A stretch of 39,215 nucleotides of DNA from Calditrichota bacterium (GCA_013151275.1 JAADIP010000105.1:1-39215); one strand, 5' to 3'; counted from the stretch's first letter, positions 1 through 7,152 are shown. Notes: generated by a model from the sequence alone, not told the origin. Translations and numbers: made by a program.

Positions 1-66
1 AAAACCGCAGCTTATTTTTGGGCAGAATTTGGTAAGCGTATAAGCGGCTTCTCAGGTAACATATTC

Positions 67-431
67 GTTAAGGGTTAAGAGTTAAGGGTTAAGAGAACCT
101 CTTCAAATTCCTTAACACGGTAGCTTGTGGTCACGGCTTTCTGCATTCTGCATTCTCTTTTTTCATTTTTCTTATTCCTCACGCATTACGCATCACGTTC
201 CTTGTTACTCGTCACTTGTCACTCGTCACGTCTTTTCACCCTTGCCCTGAAGGGCAGAAAAAAGAGAGGTGTTACTTTTTCCCAGCAATAAATTACTGGG
301 CTACTATCATTTAATTCCTACGGAATTTTTCTAAACAACTAAACAACTAAACCTTTAAACATTGTAACTCGTCACGCATCACGGCTTTCTGACAACCTTT
401 AATCTTTAATCTTTAATCTTTTTCCTTTAAT
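67..431. repeat. Mosaic of heptanucleotide tandem repeats
   Basis: No gene is visible in 1-445. Several unrelated 7-bp words are each repeated head to tail: GTTAAGG/GTTAAGA four times at 67-94, CTGCATT twice at 141-154, ACGCATT/ACGCATC at 181-194, ACTCGTC/ACTTGTC three times at 207-227, and CTTTAAT at 397-417 and 425-431 with a degenerate unit (418-424) that keeps the 7-bp phase. An 8-bp word CTAAACAA is repeated at 331-346. The segment at 366-390 reuses pieces of the earlier words. The closest known parallel is the short tandemly repeated heptamers (STRR) of filamentous cyanobacteria. No function can be read from the sequence. Confidence 0.85.
243..327. repeat. Cluster of three small hairpins (REP-like)
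   Basis: Three compact inverted repeats lie in a row inside the repeat-rich region. The first is TGCCCT/AGGGCA at 243-256 with a 2-base loop. The second is CCCAG...CTGGG at 281-300, whose arms extend inward to AAT/ATT across one mismatch. The third is a perfect AATTCC/GGAATT stem at 313-327 around TAC. None has the T-run of an intrinsic terminator. They look like pieces of a dispersed intergenic palindromic element, but I cannot show that other copies exist outside this window. Confidence 0.6.
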
Positions 432-445
432 CTTATTCATCAGGC

Positions 446-661
446 TTACCCGGCTTTCAAAAGTTCTTGCAGTTTACGCCTTTCAAGAATTTCCCGCCTT
501 GCTAATTGTTCCGCTTTTTTTCTCGGAAATCCGGCTTCATATTCCATAATCGCCGCCCGCTCTTCGAAAAGCTCCTGTTCCATTACAGAAAAAGATGATT
601 TTGTCCCTCCGAGAACGGCTTGCCCCGACATCGGCGTAATGATCTTCATTCCTGAATTCAT
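446..661 (-). CDS. Small orphan protein, 71 aa
   Basis: I do not recognise the family. The protein is charged, mainly helical and cytoplasmic-looking, with no signal peptide. Its middle (about residues 28-55) reads FEERAAIMEYEAGFPRKKAE, a pattern I associate with short C-terminal segments of replication or mobile-element proteins; that link is weak. It is supported as a real gene by an AAGGAG ribosome site 7 bases before the ATG and by a good sigma-70 type promoter at 700-728. It stands alone between repeat-rich DNA and an empty spacer, the kind of place where recently gained genes or small antitoxin-like proteins sit, but no partner gene is visible. Confidence 0.6.
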   Translation of the reverse strand: MNSGMKIITPMSGQAVLGGTKSSFSVMEQELFEERAAIMEYEAGFPRKKAEQLARREILERRKLQELLKAG

Positions 662-699
662 TGCTTTGCTCCTTTTGGGTGGTACGTGTGTACACCAAA

Positions 700-728
700 A
701 ATATAAGATAAGGAATGTGAAAAGTCAA
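700..728 (-). promoter_or_regulatory. Promoter of the 71-aa gene with GTGTACAC palindrome
   Basis: Reading the minus strand, TTGACT (723-728) and TATATT (700-705) are separated by exactly 17 bases, close to the sigma-70 consensus. The start of transcription would fall near 692-694. That is inside or beside the perfect 8-bp palindrome GTGTACAC at 687-694, which could be an operator. Confidence 0.6.
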
Positions 729-1183
729 GTAAACCCGACCGCAGATTAATCTGATTACTCAGATTACGCAGAAAAAAAAGAGTTTTTGTTTTGGAATTTT
801 TGCAAAAAATAGGAGAGTCTTCATTATTAAAATAGATTTTTTCTTTGCCTGCTTCGAAAACTCTGCGGTTTTTAGCCGCAAAGTTAATTGATTGTTCTGA
901 TTGGCGGAAAATGACAGTTCCCGCAATATGATTAATCCGGGTTGATTTGGAAGCGGCACGGGGAAAAATATTCTGTTTTAGCATAAAATTTTGTTTCTCT
1001 GTAAAAATTGATGTTAATTTTAAGAAACGGTTTTAATTCGGTTGATTGTTCCGCCTGTTTCCACAGGGAATTTTGTGTTCTTTCTTAATTCAAAAACCGG
1101 GCAGGAGTACATTTCCAAATAAAATCTTGCGGAAAAGATTGTCCGAAGTTTAACAAAATTTCAAACAATAAAGGGGAAGTTCA
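729..1183. other. Gene-free spacer with palindromes
   Basis: No credible gene. The two minus-strand open frames here have atypical composition and lack ribosome sites. The stretch contains a perfect 12-bp palindrome CAGATTAATCTG at 742-753, a second CAGATTA copy at 760-766, and a hairpin with arms TGCGG (864-868) and CCGCA (876-880) that extends outward through AACT/AGTT. A weak CCTGT/ACAGG stem lies at 1054-1067. These look like decayed dispersed repeats. No clear promoter for the following acetyltransferase gene stands out. Confidence 0.5.
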
Positions 1184-1597
1184 ATGGAGCAAAAAGAAGG
1201 TTTTTGGATAACTACCGACAAATCGTTATTCGATTTATCGACAATTCACGATTTCTTAAGCAACTCTTACTGGGCTAAAGGCAGGGATATGCAGACCGTC
1301 CGCTCGACCATCGAACATTCTCTTTGTTTCGGACTGTTTGACGGCAACCGGCAGATCGGTTTTGCGCGGGTCATTACCGATTACACCACTTTTGGCTATA
1401 TCGCCGATGTTTTTATTTTGCCGGAATACCAGGGCAAGGGATTGGGAAGCTATTTAATGGAAAACATTTTAGGTTCGCCTCAGCTTAAAAAAATTAAAAG
1501 GTTCATGCTTGCCACCAGCGACGCCCATACCTTTTATCAGAAATTCGGATTTAAAAAATTGCAAAATCCCGAGATTTACATGGAAATGCGCAGGTGA
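1184..1597 (+). CDS. GNAT-family N-acetyltransferase
   Basis: A 137-aa single-domain acetyltransferase of the Gcn5-related family, which transfers an acetyl group from acetyl-CoA to an amine. The acetyl-CoA binding motif A is clear at about residues 72-95: the strand YIADVFILPEYQ is followed by the pyrophosphate loop QGKGLGS. Near the C-terminus, YQKFGF is the usual motif B tyrosine region. The start follows AAGGGGAAG about 7 bases upstream. The gene is alone, and the next gene converges on it from the minus strand. The substrate cannot be told; the compact length is typical of cytoplasmic COG0454-type enzymes acting on small molecules or protein N-termini. Confidence 0.9.
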   Translation: MEQKEGFWITTDKSLFDLSTIHDFLSNSYWAKGRDMQTVRSTIEHSLCFGLFDGNRQIGFARVITDYTTFGYIADVFILPEYQGKGLGSYLMENILGSPQLKKIKRFMLATSDAHTFYQKFGFKKLQNPEIYMEMRR

Positions 1598-1610
1598 TTT
1601 GCGTTTAAAC

Positions 1611-1634
1611 AAAAAAGGCTCCCCGAAGGGAGCC
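1611..1634 (-). terminator. Terminator of the PpiD-like gene
   Basis: A perfect 7-bp stem GGCTCCC/GGGAGCC (1617-1634) encloses a 4-base loop and is followed, reading the minus strand, by six T. It lies 26 bases beyond the stop of the minus-strand foldase gene. On the plus strand no T-run follows, so it mainly serves the minus-strand gene. Confidence 0.88.
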
Positions 1635-1659
1635 ATGTTGAGGGAGGGAGGAGGAATTA

Positions 1660-3465
1660 TTAGAGGTTAAACATTCTCCTATTATCTACAATGTCCGCTT
1701 TTTCTTTAAGCTGTTCGTACCAATTGGTAAAAATCTGACTACGTTTTTCGTTGAGCAATCTGTTCTTAATGGATTCTTTCTGGGCGTTAAAAGCTGCGGA
1801 ATCGAATTTGGTTTTTTCCAGTAATTTGAGGTAGTAAAAACCGCGATCCGTTTCCACCAGATCGGAAATTTCTCCGGGTTTCAGCGCGAATGCCGTGGCA
1901 TTGAATTCGACCGAATAGCCGATTCCGGGAACGGTGGAAGCAAGGCTGAACATGCCGGTTACATCATAGCGCAATTTTTTGGAGGGATCGCTCTGCGCAA
2001 TCTTTTCAAATTCTTCGCCGGCTTTAATTTTATCGTCAAATTGGTGAATGTACTTCCGCGCCAGCTCCCGCGCCTTATCCAGACGAATTCGGTTTTCGAT
2101 AACCTGCTTAACCGCTTCCAGCGGACGGTAGCCTTTGGGTTCGATTTTTGTAACGCTTACAACGATATACCCGTTATCGATACGATAAAAATTGGAAACC
2201 TCATTTAATTCGGCGGCAAAGGCAAAAGCTTTGATAGCCGCGTGATTTCCGATACCCGGAACAAAGTCGCCTTCTTCGGTAAACAAGGGAGTGGTGTTGA
2301 CTTCGTATCCGTTCATCTTAGCCTGTTCCATAAAGCCGTGGTTCTTTGCATCTTCCGAAAATAAGCGGGCGTTGGTTTCAACGCTTTCCACATGAGAAGG
2401 CGCGGGATGCACCTTCATTAAAATATGGCTGACTTTAACTTTTAGTTTCCCGTTTTCCTTCTTTTTGTCTTCAACCTTGATCAGGTGATAGCCGTAAGCT
2501 GTCTGGATGGGTCCGACAATGTCTCCCACTTTGGCGTTGAACGCCGCTTCTTCAAACGGTTTAACCATATCGCCTCTTGCGAAATAACCCAATTCTCCCT
2601 TGTTGTTTTTAACCGAGGGATCTTCCGAATATTCCAGCGCCAGGTCGTTAAAATTTTCGCCGTTTGCAAGACGTTGCTTGATGGAATCGAATTCTTTGAG
2701 TACGCGCATCGTATCTTCTTTTGTCGTTTTGATCTGAAATTTAACATAAGCAAGCTGCCGGCGTTCTTCCTGAACAAATTCGTCTTTATGGGTTTTGTAG
2801 TAATCCTTAATCTCCTCGTCGTTAACTTTAATCGAATCCGAAAGAAACTGGAAGGTGGAAGCGCCAAGATATTCGACCTTCATTTTGATGTTGTTTTTTT
2901 CAAACTCGTCGCGTATTTCTTCTTCCGATACCCGCACCGTGTTGGTGATAATATTCTGCAATTTAACATAAGGAATTTGTTCGCGGTAAATTTGTTCTAT
3001 CTGCTTCCAGGGAATATTCGGATTACCGAGCGCGGCGCGATATTTTTTTATGTCAAACACGCCGTCGGTCTGAAACGCCGGATGCTTTTTAAAATCTTCC
3101 AGAGGATAATTAAAAATCTGGTAAACCACTTCGGAATCGCTGACGGCAATTCCGAGATGTTTCATTTCTTCCTGAAAAAGAGTCTGCTGAACAAAACGCT
3201 CCCAAACCTGATCCCTTAATTTTTGCATGTCATCGTCGGTAAAATTCGTTTTACCGGTACGAGCGCTTTCTTCGCGATATAATTGCTGGAAAAGTTCATT
3301 AAATTCGGAATAAGTCAACTTTTGTCCGTTGACCTCTCCGACAGTATCTCTTTTGCGGGATTGGGTCGAATAGTTTGCGCCCCATTCAAAAACCATCAAT
3401 GCGATAAATGCCGCCGCAACGAGAATAATGAAAAATTTACTGAATTCACGAAGTTTTGTCATCAT
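1660..3465 (-). CDS. PpiD-like membrane-anchored peptidyl-prolyl isomerase
   Basis: A 601-aa periplasmic folding helper of the PpiD/SurA type, which assists proteins leaving the Sec translocon. A short cytoplasmic start is followed by one membrane anchor (about residues 9-28) and a SurA-like N-terminal chaperone region (40-220). A canonical parvulin rotamase domain lies at about 236-332, with the GELGYFARGDMV and YGYHLIKVED motifs. A second, degenerate rotamase begins at about 344 (VKVSHILMKV), and a third partial repeat (SDLVETDRGFYYLKLLE) lies near the C-terminus. Length and layout match PpiD (about 620 aa) better than soluble SurA. An AGGAG site lies 11 bases before the first of two adjacent ATG codons. 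The gene is monocistronic, with its own terminator. Confidence 0.92.
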   Translation of the reverse strand: MMTKLREFSKFFIILVAAAFIALMVFEWGANYSTQSRKRDTVGEVNGQKLTYSEFNELFQQLYREESARTGKTNFTDDDMQKLRDQVWERFVQQTLFQEEMKHLGIAVSDSEVVYQIFNYPLEDFKKHPAFQTDGVFDIKKYRAALGNPNIPWKQIEQIYREQIPYVKLQNIITNTVRVSEEEIRDEFEKNNIKMKVEYLGASTFQFLSDSIKVNDEEIKDYYKTHKDEFVQEERRQLAYVKFQIKTTKEDTMRVLKEFDSIKQRLANGENFNDLALEYSEDPSVKNNKGELGYFARGDMVKPFEEAAFNAKVGDIVGPIQTAYGYHLIKVEDKKKENGKLKVKVSHILMKVHPAPSHVESVETNARLFSEDAKNHGFMEQAKMNGYEVNTTPLFTEEGDFVPGIGNHAAIKAFAFAAELNEVSNFYRIDNGYIVVSVTKIEPKGYRPLEAVKQVIENRIRLDKARELARKYIHQFDDKIKAGEEFEKIAQSDPSKKLRYDVTGMFSLASTVPGIGYSVEFNATAFALKPGEISDLVETDRGFYYLKLLEKTKFDSAAFNAQKESIKNRLLNEKRSQIFTNWYEQLKEKADIVDNRRMFNL

Positions 3466-3510
3466 AAAGCTGTATTCTCCTACATAGTTTTTAAATTTGA
3501 TAATCTGGTA

Positions 3511-3539
3511 AATTTAATTTTAAAAAAGGACAAATTCAA
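3511..3539 (-). promoter_or_regulatory. Candidate promoter of the PpiD-like gene
   Basis: On the minus strand TTGAAT (3534-3539) and TAAATT (3511-3516) are 17 bases apart, each matching 4 of 6 consensus positions. It lies 46 bases before the start codon. The intergenic DNA is very AT-rich, so chance matches are likely. Confidence 0.35.
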
Positions 3540-3602
3540 CACAGGATTTTGTGAAACCAGATTTTTTTAATCGACTTACAATCTTAAGCCCAAAAAATCT
3601 GC

Positions 3603-3631
3603 TTGATTTAATCTAATTAGTGGATTAAATT
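3603..3631 (+). promoter_or_regulatory. Candidate parA promoter overlapped by an inverted repeat
   Basis: TTGATT (3603-3608) and TAAATT (3626-3631) are 17 bases apart. A perfect inverted repeat, ATTTAATC (3606-3613) and GATTAAAT (3623-3630), separated by 9 bases, covers both promoter boxes. That geometry fits a repressor site, possibly for ParA or ParB autoregulation; this is inference. Confidence 0.4.
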
Positions 3632-3674
3632 GCCTGATTTGAAACAATAATAATTATTACAACGGATTTAATTT

Positions 3675-4442
3675 ATGGGAAAAATTATTGCTATCACCAA
3701 TCAGAAGGGCGGCGTCGGAAAAACGACCACAGCTATTAATTTAGCCAGTTGTATTGCCATTGCCGAAAAAAACGTCCTTTTGGTGGATATCGATCCTCAG
3801 GCTAATGCTACCAGCGGATTGGGCTTTGTCCCTGACGAGCAGATTTATTCAACTTATGAACTCATAATGGATAATTTGCCCATTGAAGAGGTTATCACAA
3901 AAACCAAAGTGCCCTATCTGGAAATTGTGCCTTCGCATATTCGCCTTGTTGGCGCCGAAGTGGAATTGGTGGATCAGCCCTCAAGAGAAAGCAAACTTAA
4001 AGATCGATTGAGATCTAATAAAGATAATTACGATTTTATTTTTATCGATTGTCCCCCTTCATTGGGTTTGCTTACTTTAAACGCCTTGAATGCCGCCGAT
4101 TCGGTTCTTATCCCCATTCAATGCGAATATTACGCGCTGGAAGGATTATCGCAGTTGTTGAATACCATTCATCTTGTTCAAAAAAACCTGAATCAGAATC
4201 TCACAATCGAAGGCGTTCTTTTGACCATGTATGATAATCGGCTCAATTTGTGTAATCAGGTGGCTTCTGAAGTTCGCGAGTATTTTAAGGAGAAAGTTTA
4301 TAAAACGGTCATTCATCGCAACGTCCGTTTGGGCGAATCGCCAAGTTTCGGAAAACCGATTATCATGTATGATGCGGTTTGCGTGGGAAGTCAGGATTAT
4401 ATTAGTCTGGCAGAGGAAGTAATAGGTGAAGAAAACAAATAG
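3675..4442 (+). CDS. parA: Chromosome partitioning ATPase ParA/Soj
   Basis: A 255-aa ParA-type ATPase. With ParB and centromere-like parS sites it moves newly replicated origins apart by cycling on the nucleoid in its ATP dimer form. The deviant Walker A box KGGVGKTT is at residues 11-18 with its signature lysine, the switch I segment DIDPQANAT follows, and Walker B reads FIFIDCPPSLG. The short length without an N-terminal helix-turn-helix marks it as a chromosomal (Soj) rather than plasmid (P1-type) ParA. It overlaps parB by 17 bases, so the two are translationally coupled. No match to the usual parS palindrome (GTTTCACGTGAAAC) was noticed in the window. Confidence 0.96.
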   Translation: MGKIIAITNQKGGVGKTTTAINLASCIAIAEKNVLLVDIDPQANATSGLGFVPDEQIYSTYELIMDNLPIEEVITKTKVPYLEIVPSHIRLVGAEVELVDQPSRESKLKDRLRSNKDNYDFIFIDCPPSLGLLTLNALNAADSVLIPIQCEYYALEGLSQLLNTIHLVQKNLNQNLTIEGVLLTMYDNRLNLCNQVASEVREYFKEKVYKTVIHRNVRLGESPSFGKPIIMYDAVCVGSQDYISLAEEVIGEENK

Positions 4443-5301
4443 ATTGGGCAGAGGACTTAGCGCTTTAATACCCGAACGAGACAGGGTAGAGGATTCCGTT
4501 CGGAAAAAGGGAACTTTAACCGATATCGAAGTCGCCCGCATCCGACCCAATCCCTTTCAGCCTCGTCAGGATTTTGATCCGGACCGTCTGGAAGAGCTGA
4601 AAGCCTCTATTCATGAAAAGGGAATAATTCAACCCATTACCGTACGGAAAAAAGATAATATTTATGAATTGGTCGCCGGCGAAAGGCGCTTGCGGGCGGT
4701 TACAGACCTGGGTTTCGAAACGATTCCGGCTTACATAATTCAGGTTGAAACAAAAGAAGAGATGTTGGAATTGGCGTTGATCGAAAATGTTCAGCGCGAC
4801 CGGTTAAATCCCATTGAACAGGCGCAGGCATTCCAAAGATTAATCGATGAATGCAATTTAACCCAGGAAGAAGTGGCGAAAAAAATCGGCAAAGACCGTA
4901 CAACCATCACCAATTTTTTACGTTTATTGAAGCTGCCGCAAAAAATTCAGGAAAGCGTAAAACACGAAGAAATTACCATGGGGCACGCCAGAGCCCTGCT
5001 TTCGGTGGATGATCCCGACATACAGGAAAAAGTCTGGCAAAAAGTGGTTAAAAACAAGCTTTCGGTTCGCAAAGTGGAGCAGCTCGTCAGAAATGTCACC
5101 GAGGAAAAAGAGGCGGAAAAGAAATCCGTTCGTCCGAAACGTTCCGTTTATATTCAGAAAATGGAATCTGAGCTGCGCGAAATTTTCGGAACCAAGGTGA
5201 ATATTCGCTCGAGAAAAGAAGGCGGAACAATCGAAGTGGAATTTTATTCTCCGGAAGATTTGAACCGCCTTTATGAAATTTTTGAACGATTAAAAGATTA
5301 G
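4426..5301 (+). CDS. parB: Chromosome partitioning protein ParB/Spo0J
   Basis: A 291-aa parS-binding CTPase that loads and slides on DNA to form the partition complex and stimulates ParA. The N-terminal segment (KKTNRLGRGLSALIP) is the typical ParA-contact region. The CTP-binding domain at about residues 35-130 contains the GERR motif (85-88) and ENVQRD (120-125). A helix-turn-helix follows at about 145-170 (LTQEEVAKKIGKDRTTITNF), and a C-terminal dimer domain at 235-291 shows KMESELREIFGTKV. Translation starts at GTG inside the end of parA, preceded by GAGGAAG. Confidence 0.95.
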   Translation: MKKTNRLGRGLSALIPERDRVEDSVRKKGTLTDIEVARIRPNPFQPRQDFDPDRLEELKASIHEKGIIQPITVRKKDNIYELVAGERRLRAVTDLGFETIPAYIIQVETKEEMLELALIENVQRDRLNPIEQAQAFQRLIDECNLTQEEVAKKIGKDRTTITNFLRLLKLPQKIQESVKHEEITMGHARALLSVDDPDIQEKVWQKVVKNKLSVRKVEQLVRNVTEEKEAEKKSVRPKRSVYIQKMESELREIFGTKVNIRSRKEGGTIEVEFYSPEDLNRLYEIFERLKD

Positions 5302-5311
5302 CGGGTGTTTT

Positions 5312-6106
5312 ATGGCTCATCGAAAACCCGAAAAACGATATATTAATTTTCTCATCATTCCCGACGGCAAGGAAGAACCGCGCTCGCTGCGTCTCAGAAC
5401 GGGAGTGGTTCGGCTGATCATAGGTCTTTTAATTATTTTTTTGGTTCTTGTCACCGGCGGATTTATGGCGTATTGGAAACTGGGCTCCGTAATTCTGGAA
5501 AATAATCGCCTGCAGGAAGAAAATTTTAAATTGGTCAAAAGTCTGAAGCAGGTCGATCAGATCAAAGAGAATTTGAGCCTGTTACAGAATTATGAGAAAA
5601 AAATCCGTTCTTCCTTTCAGGGATATATTCAGGTGGAGCCGCCTTCCGAGACGGATTCGATTTCCTGGAACGAGATCAATTTTGAAACCATGAATATTGA
5701 CAAGCAGCGAAGTTTGTTCAACAGCATTCCTTCTTTGATTCCGGTTGAAGGATTTATGGCGCGCGGCTTTGAGGCAAGTTCGTTGTTCAGCGATGTTCAT
5801 CTGGGAGTGGATATTGCGGCAAAGACCATGACCCCGATTCGCGCTCCGGCGGACGGCGTGGTTGTGTTTGAGAGTTGGACCGACGACGGCGGATATGTTT
5901 TGGTAATTCAGCACGCTTTTAGCTTTCTGACCGTCTATAAACACAATCAGATTAATTTGGTCAACGAGCTGGAAAAGGTAAGAAAAGGGCAGGTGATTGC
6001 TTTGTTGGGTAATACCGGAAAAATCACTTCCGGACCTCATTTGCATTACGAAGTATGGCGAAACGGGAGACCGGTGAATCCCATAAATTATTTAAACGAA
6101 CGATAA
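5312..6106 (+). CDS. M23 (LytM-type) peptidoglycan endopeptidase, membrane-anchored
   Basis: A 264-aa inner-membrane protein with a periplasmic zinc endopeptidase domain that cuts peptide cross-links in the cell wall. A single membrane helix spans about residues 33-53 and is followed by a coiled coil at about 60-100. The M23 domain covers 155-260. Zinc ligands and catalytic residues are intact: H163 and D167 (HLGVD), H211, and H243/H245 in GPHLH, so it should be an active enzyme rather than a LytM regulator. It begins 10 bases after parB and is followed 22 bases later by a bactofilin. In Helicobacter and other bacteria, a bactofilin (CcmA) works with M23 enzymes (Csd) to shape the cell. Confidence 0.93.
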   Translation: MAHRKPEKRYINFLIIPDGKEEPRSLRLRTGVVRLIIGLLIIFLVLVTGGFMAYWKLGSVILENNRLQEENFKLVKSLKQVDQIKENLSLLQNYEKKIRSSFQGYIQVEPPSETDSISWNEINFETMNIDKQRSLFNSIPSLIPVEGFMARGFEASSLFSDVHLGVDIAAKTMTPIRAPADGVVVFESWTDDGGYVLVIQHAFSFLTVYKHNQINLVNELEKVRKGQVIALLGNTGKITSGPHLHYEVWRNGRPVNPINYLNER

Positions 6107-6128
6107 ACCAATTAACAACGAGGGGAAT

Positions 6129-6533
6129 ATGGCTTTTAAATCGAGCAGCAGCGAGGGTAGTTCCACCGAGTTAAATTTCATCGGAAAAGGAACGTTTGTC
6201 AACGGAGAGATTTTTACGGAGAGTAATTTACGCATCGACGGTAAGGTAAAAGGTAAAGTTGTTTGTAAAAATACATTAACAATCGGCGAAACCGGGCAGG
6301 TCGAAGGAGAAGTTGAAGCGACCAGCGCCATTGTCGGCGGAAAAGTAAACGGCAAACTTTTTATCAAACAAAAACTTGTGCTTGAATCCAAATCGAGTTT
6401 AATCGGTGAATTAAAGGCTAGTAAGCTGATTATTGACGAAGGCGCGATTTTTCAGGGCATTTCCGATATGGGAGCCGGCGAAAAAACGCCTCAGCTAAAA
6501 AGCCAAATCCCAAAACAAAATGAAGAAAAATAA
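6129..6533 (+). CDS. Bactofilin
   Basis: A 134-aa bactofilin, a polymer-forming cytoskeletal protein with a right-handed beta-helix core. The core occupies about residues 17-110. It shows regular hydrophobic/glycine spacing typical of the family, with segments such as LRIDGKVKGKV, LTIGETGQVEGEV and KLIIDEGAIFQG, flanked by disordered polar ends. It has an AGGGGA ribosome site. Bactofilins assemble without nucleotides and recruit wall enzymes; in Myxococcus, BacNOP filaments also position ParAB. Both kinds of partner sit directly upstream here. The last 14 bases overlap the first gene of the ATP synthase operon, so the two are probably co-transcribed. Confidence 0.93.
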   Translation: MAFKSSSSEGSSTELNFIGKGTFVNGEIFTESNLRIDGKVKGKVVCKNTLTIGETGQVEGEVEATSAIVGGKVNGKLFIKQKLVLESKSSLIGELKASKLIIDEGAIFQGISDMGAGEKTPQLKSQIPKQNEEK

Positions 6534-6762
6534 AAAAGAGCCTGTGCACAAAGATTTACACAGGGCTTTCCACCTTGCGGCGCCTTATCTGAGCATTGCT
6601 TATGTGATGATCGGCGGCGTACTCTTCTTTGGTTATATCGGCAACTTTTTTGATAAAAAATGGGATAGCAGTCCCTTGGGAATAATTACGGGCGTGTTTT
6701 TGGGATTTGGATTGGGTCTTTATAATATGGTTAAAGTCTTAAAACAATTCGACCGAGAGTAA
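6520..6762 (+). CDS. AtpZ/AtpI-family small membrane protein
   Basis: An 80-aa protein with two membrane helices (about residues 22-43 and 51-71) separated by a short loop containing FFDKKWDSSPLGIITGVFLGFGLG. That pattern is typical of the AtpZ/AtpI-like (F0F1-ATPase subunit, Mg2+/Ca2+ transporter) family. Members precede the F0 genes in many bacteria and are thought to help c-ring assembly or supply magnesium. The start codon lies within the end of the bactofilin gene, and the next gene begins 2 bases after its stop. The family assignment is good; the role is taken from relatives. Confidence 0.85.
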   Translation: MKKNKKEPVHKDLHRAFHLAAPYLSIAYVMIGGVLFFGYIGNFFDKKWDSSPLGIITGVFLGFGLGLYNMVKVLKQFDRE

Positions 6763-6764
6763 GC

Positions 6765-7145
6765 ATGAAAATCAAAACGTTCATTATCGGAGTATTGGTT
6801 ATTTTGGCGGTTTACAGTCTGGGTGGTTGGGGATTTTCGGAGCTTTTTAATTTTAGCGAAAAAAAAACGGACGCATTGTGGATTTCGGGAATAATCAATA
6901 CGATAAATATCGTTGCGGCATTTTTAATTACAGAATTCACGATAAAAAAAGAAGCTAAACAATTTATGCGGATCTTTTTTACGGGAATGGGAATTCGGAT
7001 TTTGCTTTTATTAATTGCGATTATTTCGATTTTGAAATTTACAAGTGCAGATCAATTTACTTTTATTGTATCATTATTTATATTATACGTCTTGTATCAA
7101 ATTTGGGAAATTTGGTTGATCAATAGCTATCTCAGGAAGGAATAA
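6765..7145 (+). CDS. AtpI-like four-helix membrane protein
   Basis: A 126-aa hydrophobic protein with four predicted membrane helices (about residues 5-22, 39-60, 66-88 and 95-118). Sequence similarity to classical AtpI is too weak for me to assert. The position directly before atpB, the size and the helix number match the AtpI (uncI) slot. AtpI in other bacteria guides c-ring assembly. Gaps of 2 bases upstream and 7 bases downstream indicate tight coupling within the operon. AT content is a little higher than in the neighbouring atp genes. Confidence 0.7.
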   Translation: MKIKTFIIGVLVILAVYSLGGWGFSELFNFSEKKTDALWISGIINTINIVAAFLITEFTIKKEAKQFMRIFFTGMGIRILLLLIAIISILKFTSADQFTFIVSLFILYVLYQIWEIWLINSYLRKE

Positions 7146-7152
7146 GCAATAT

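Noticed and set aside
67-431. CRISPR array
   Set aside because: Repeat units are 7-8 bp, directly abutting, with no spacers of 25-40 bp and no cas genes.
658-984. Minus-strand open frames of 108 and 66 aa in the spacer before the GNAT gene
   Set aside because: No ribosome sites, odd composition, and they cross the promoter and palindromes of the 71-aa gene.
1-1183. Mobile element or prophage end
   Set aside because: No transposase, integrase, tRNA or long terminal repeats; only short repeats and one small gene are seen.
2485-3219. Plus-strand 244-aa frame
   Set aside because: Lies wholly antisense to the PpiD-like gene, is rich in Phe/Asn from reverse codons, and has no recognisable domain.
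3466-5301. parS site near parAB
   Set aside because: Looked for the usual GTTTCACGTGAAAC palindrome and saw no convincing match in this region.
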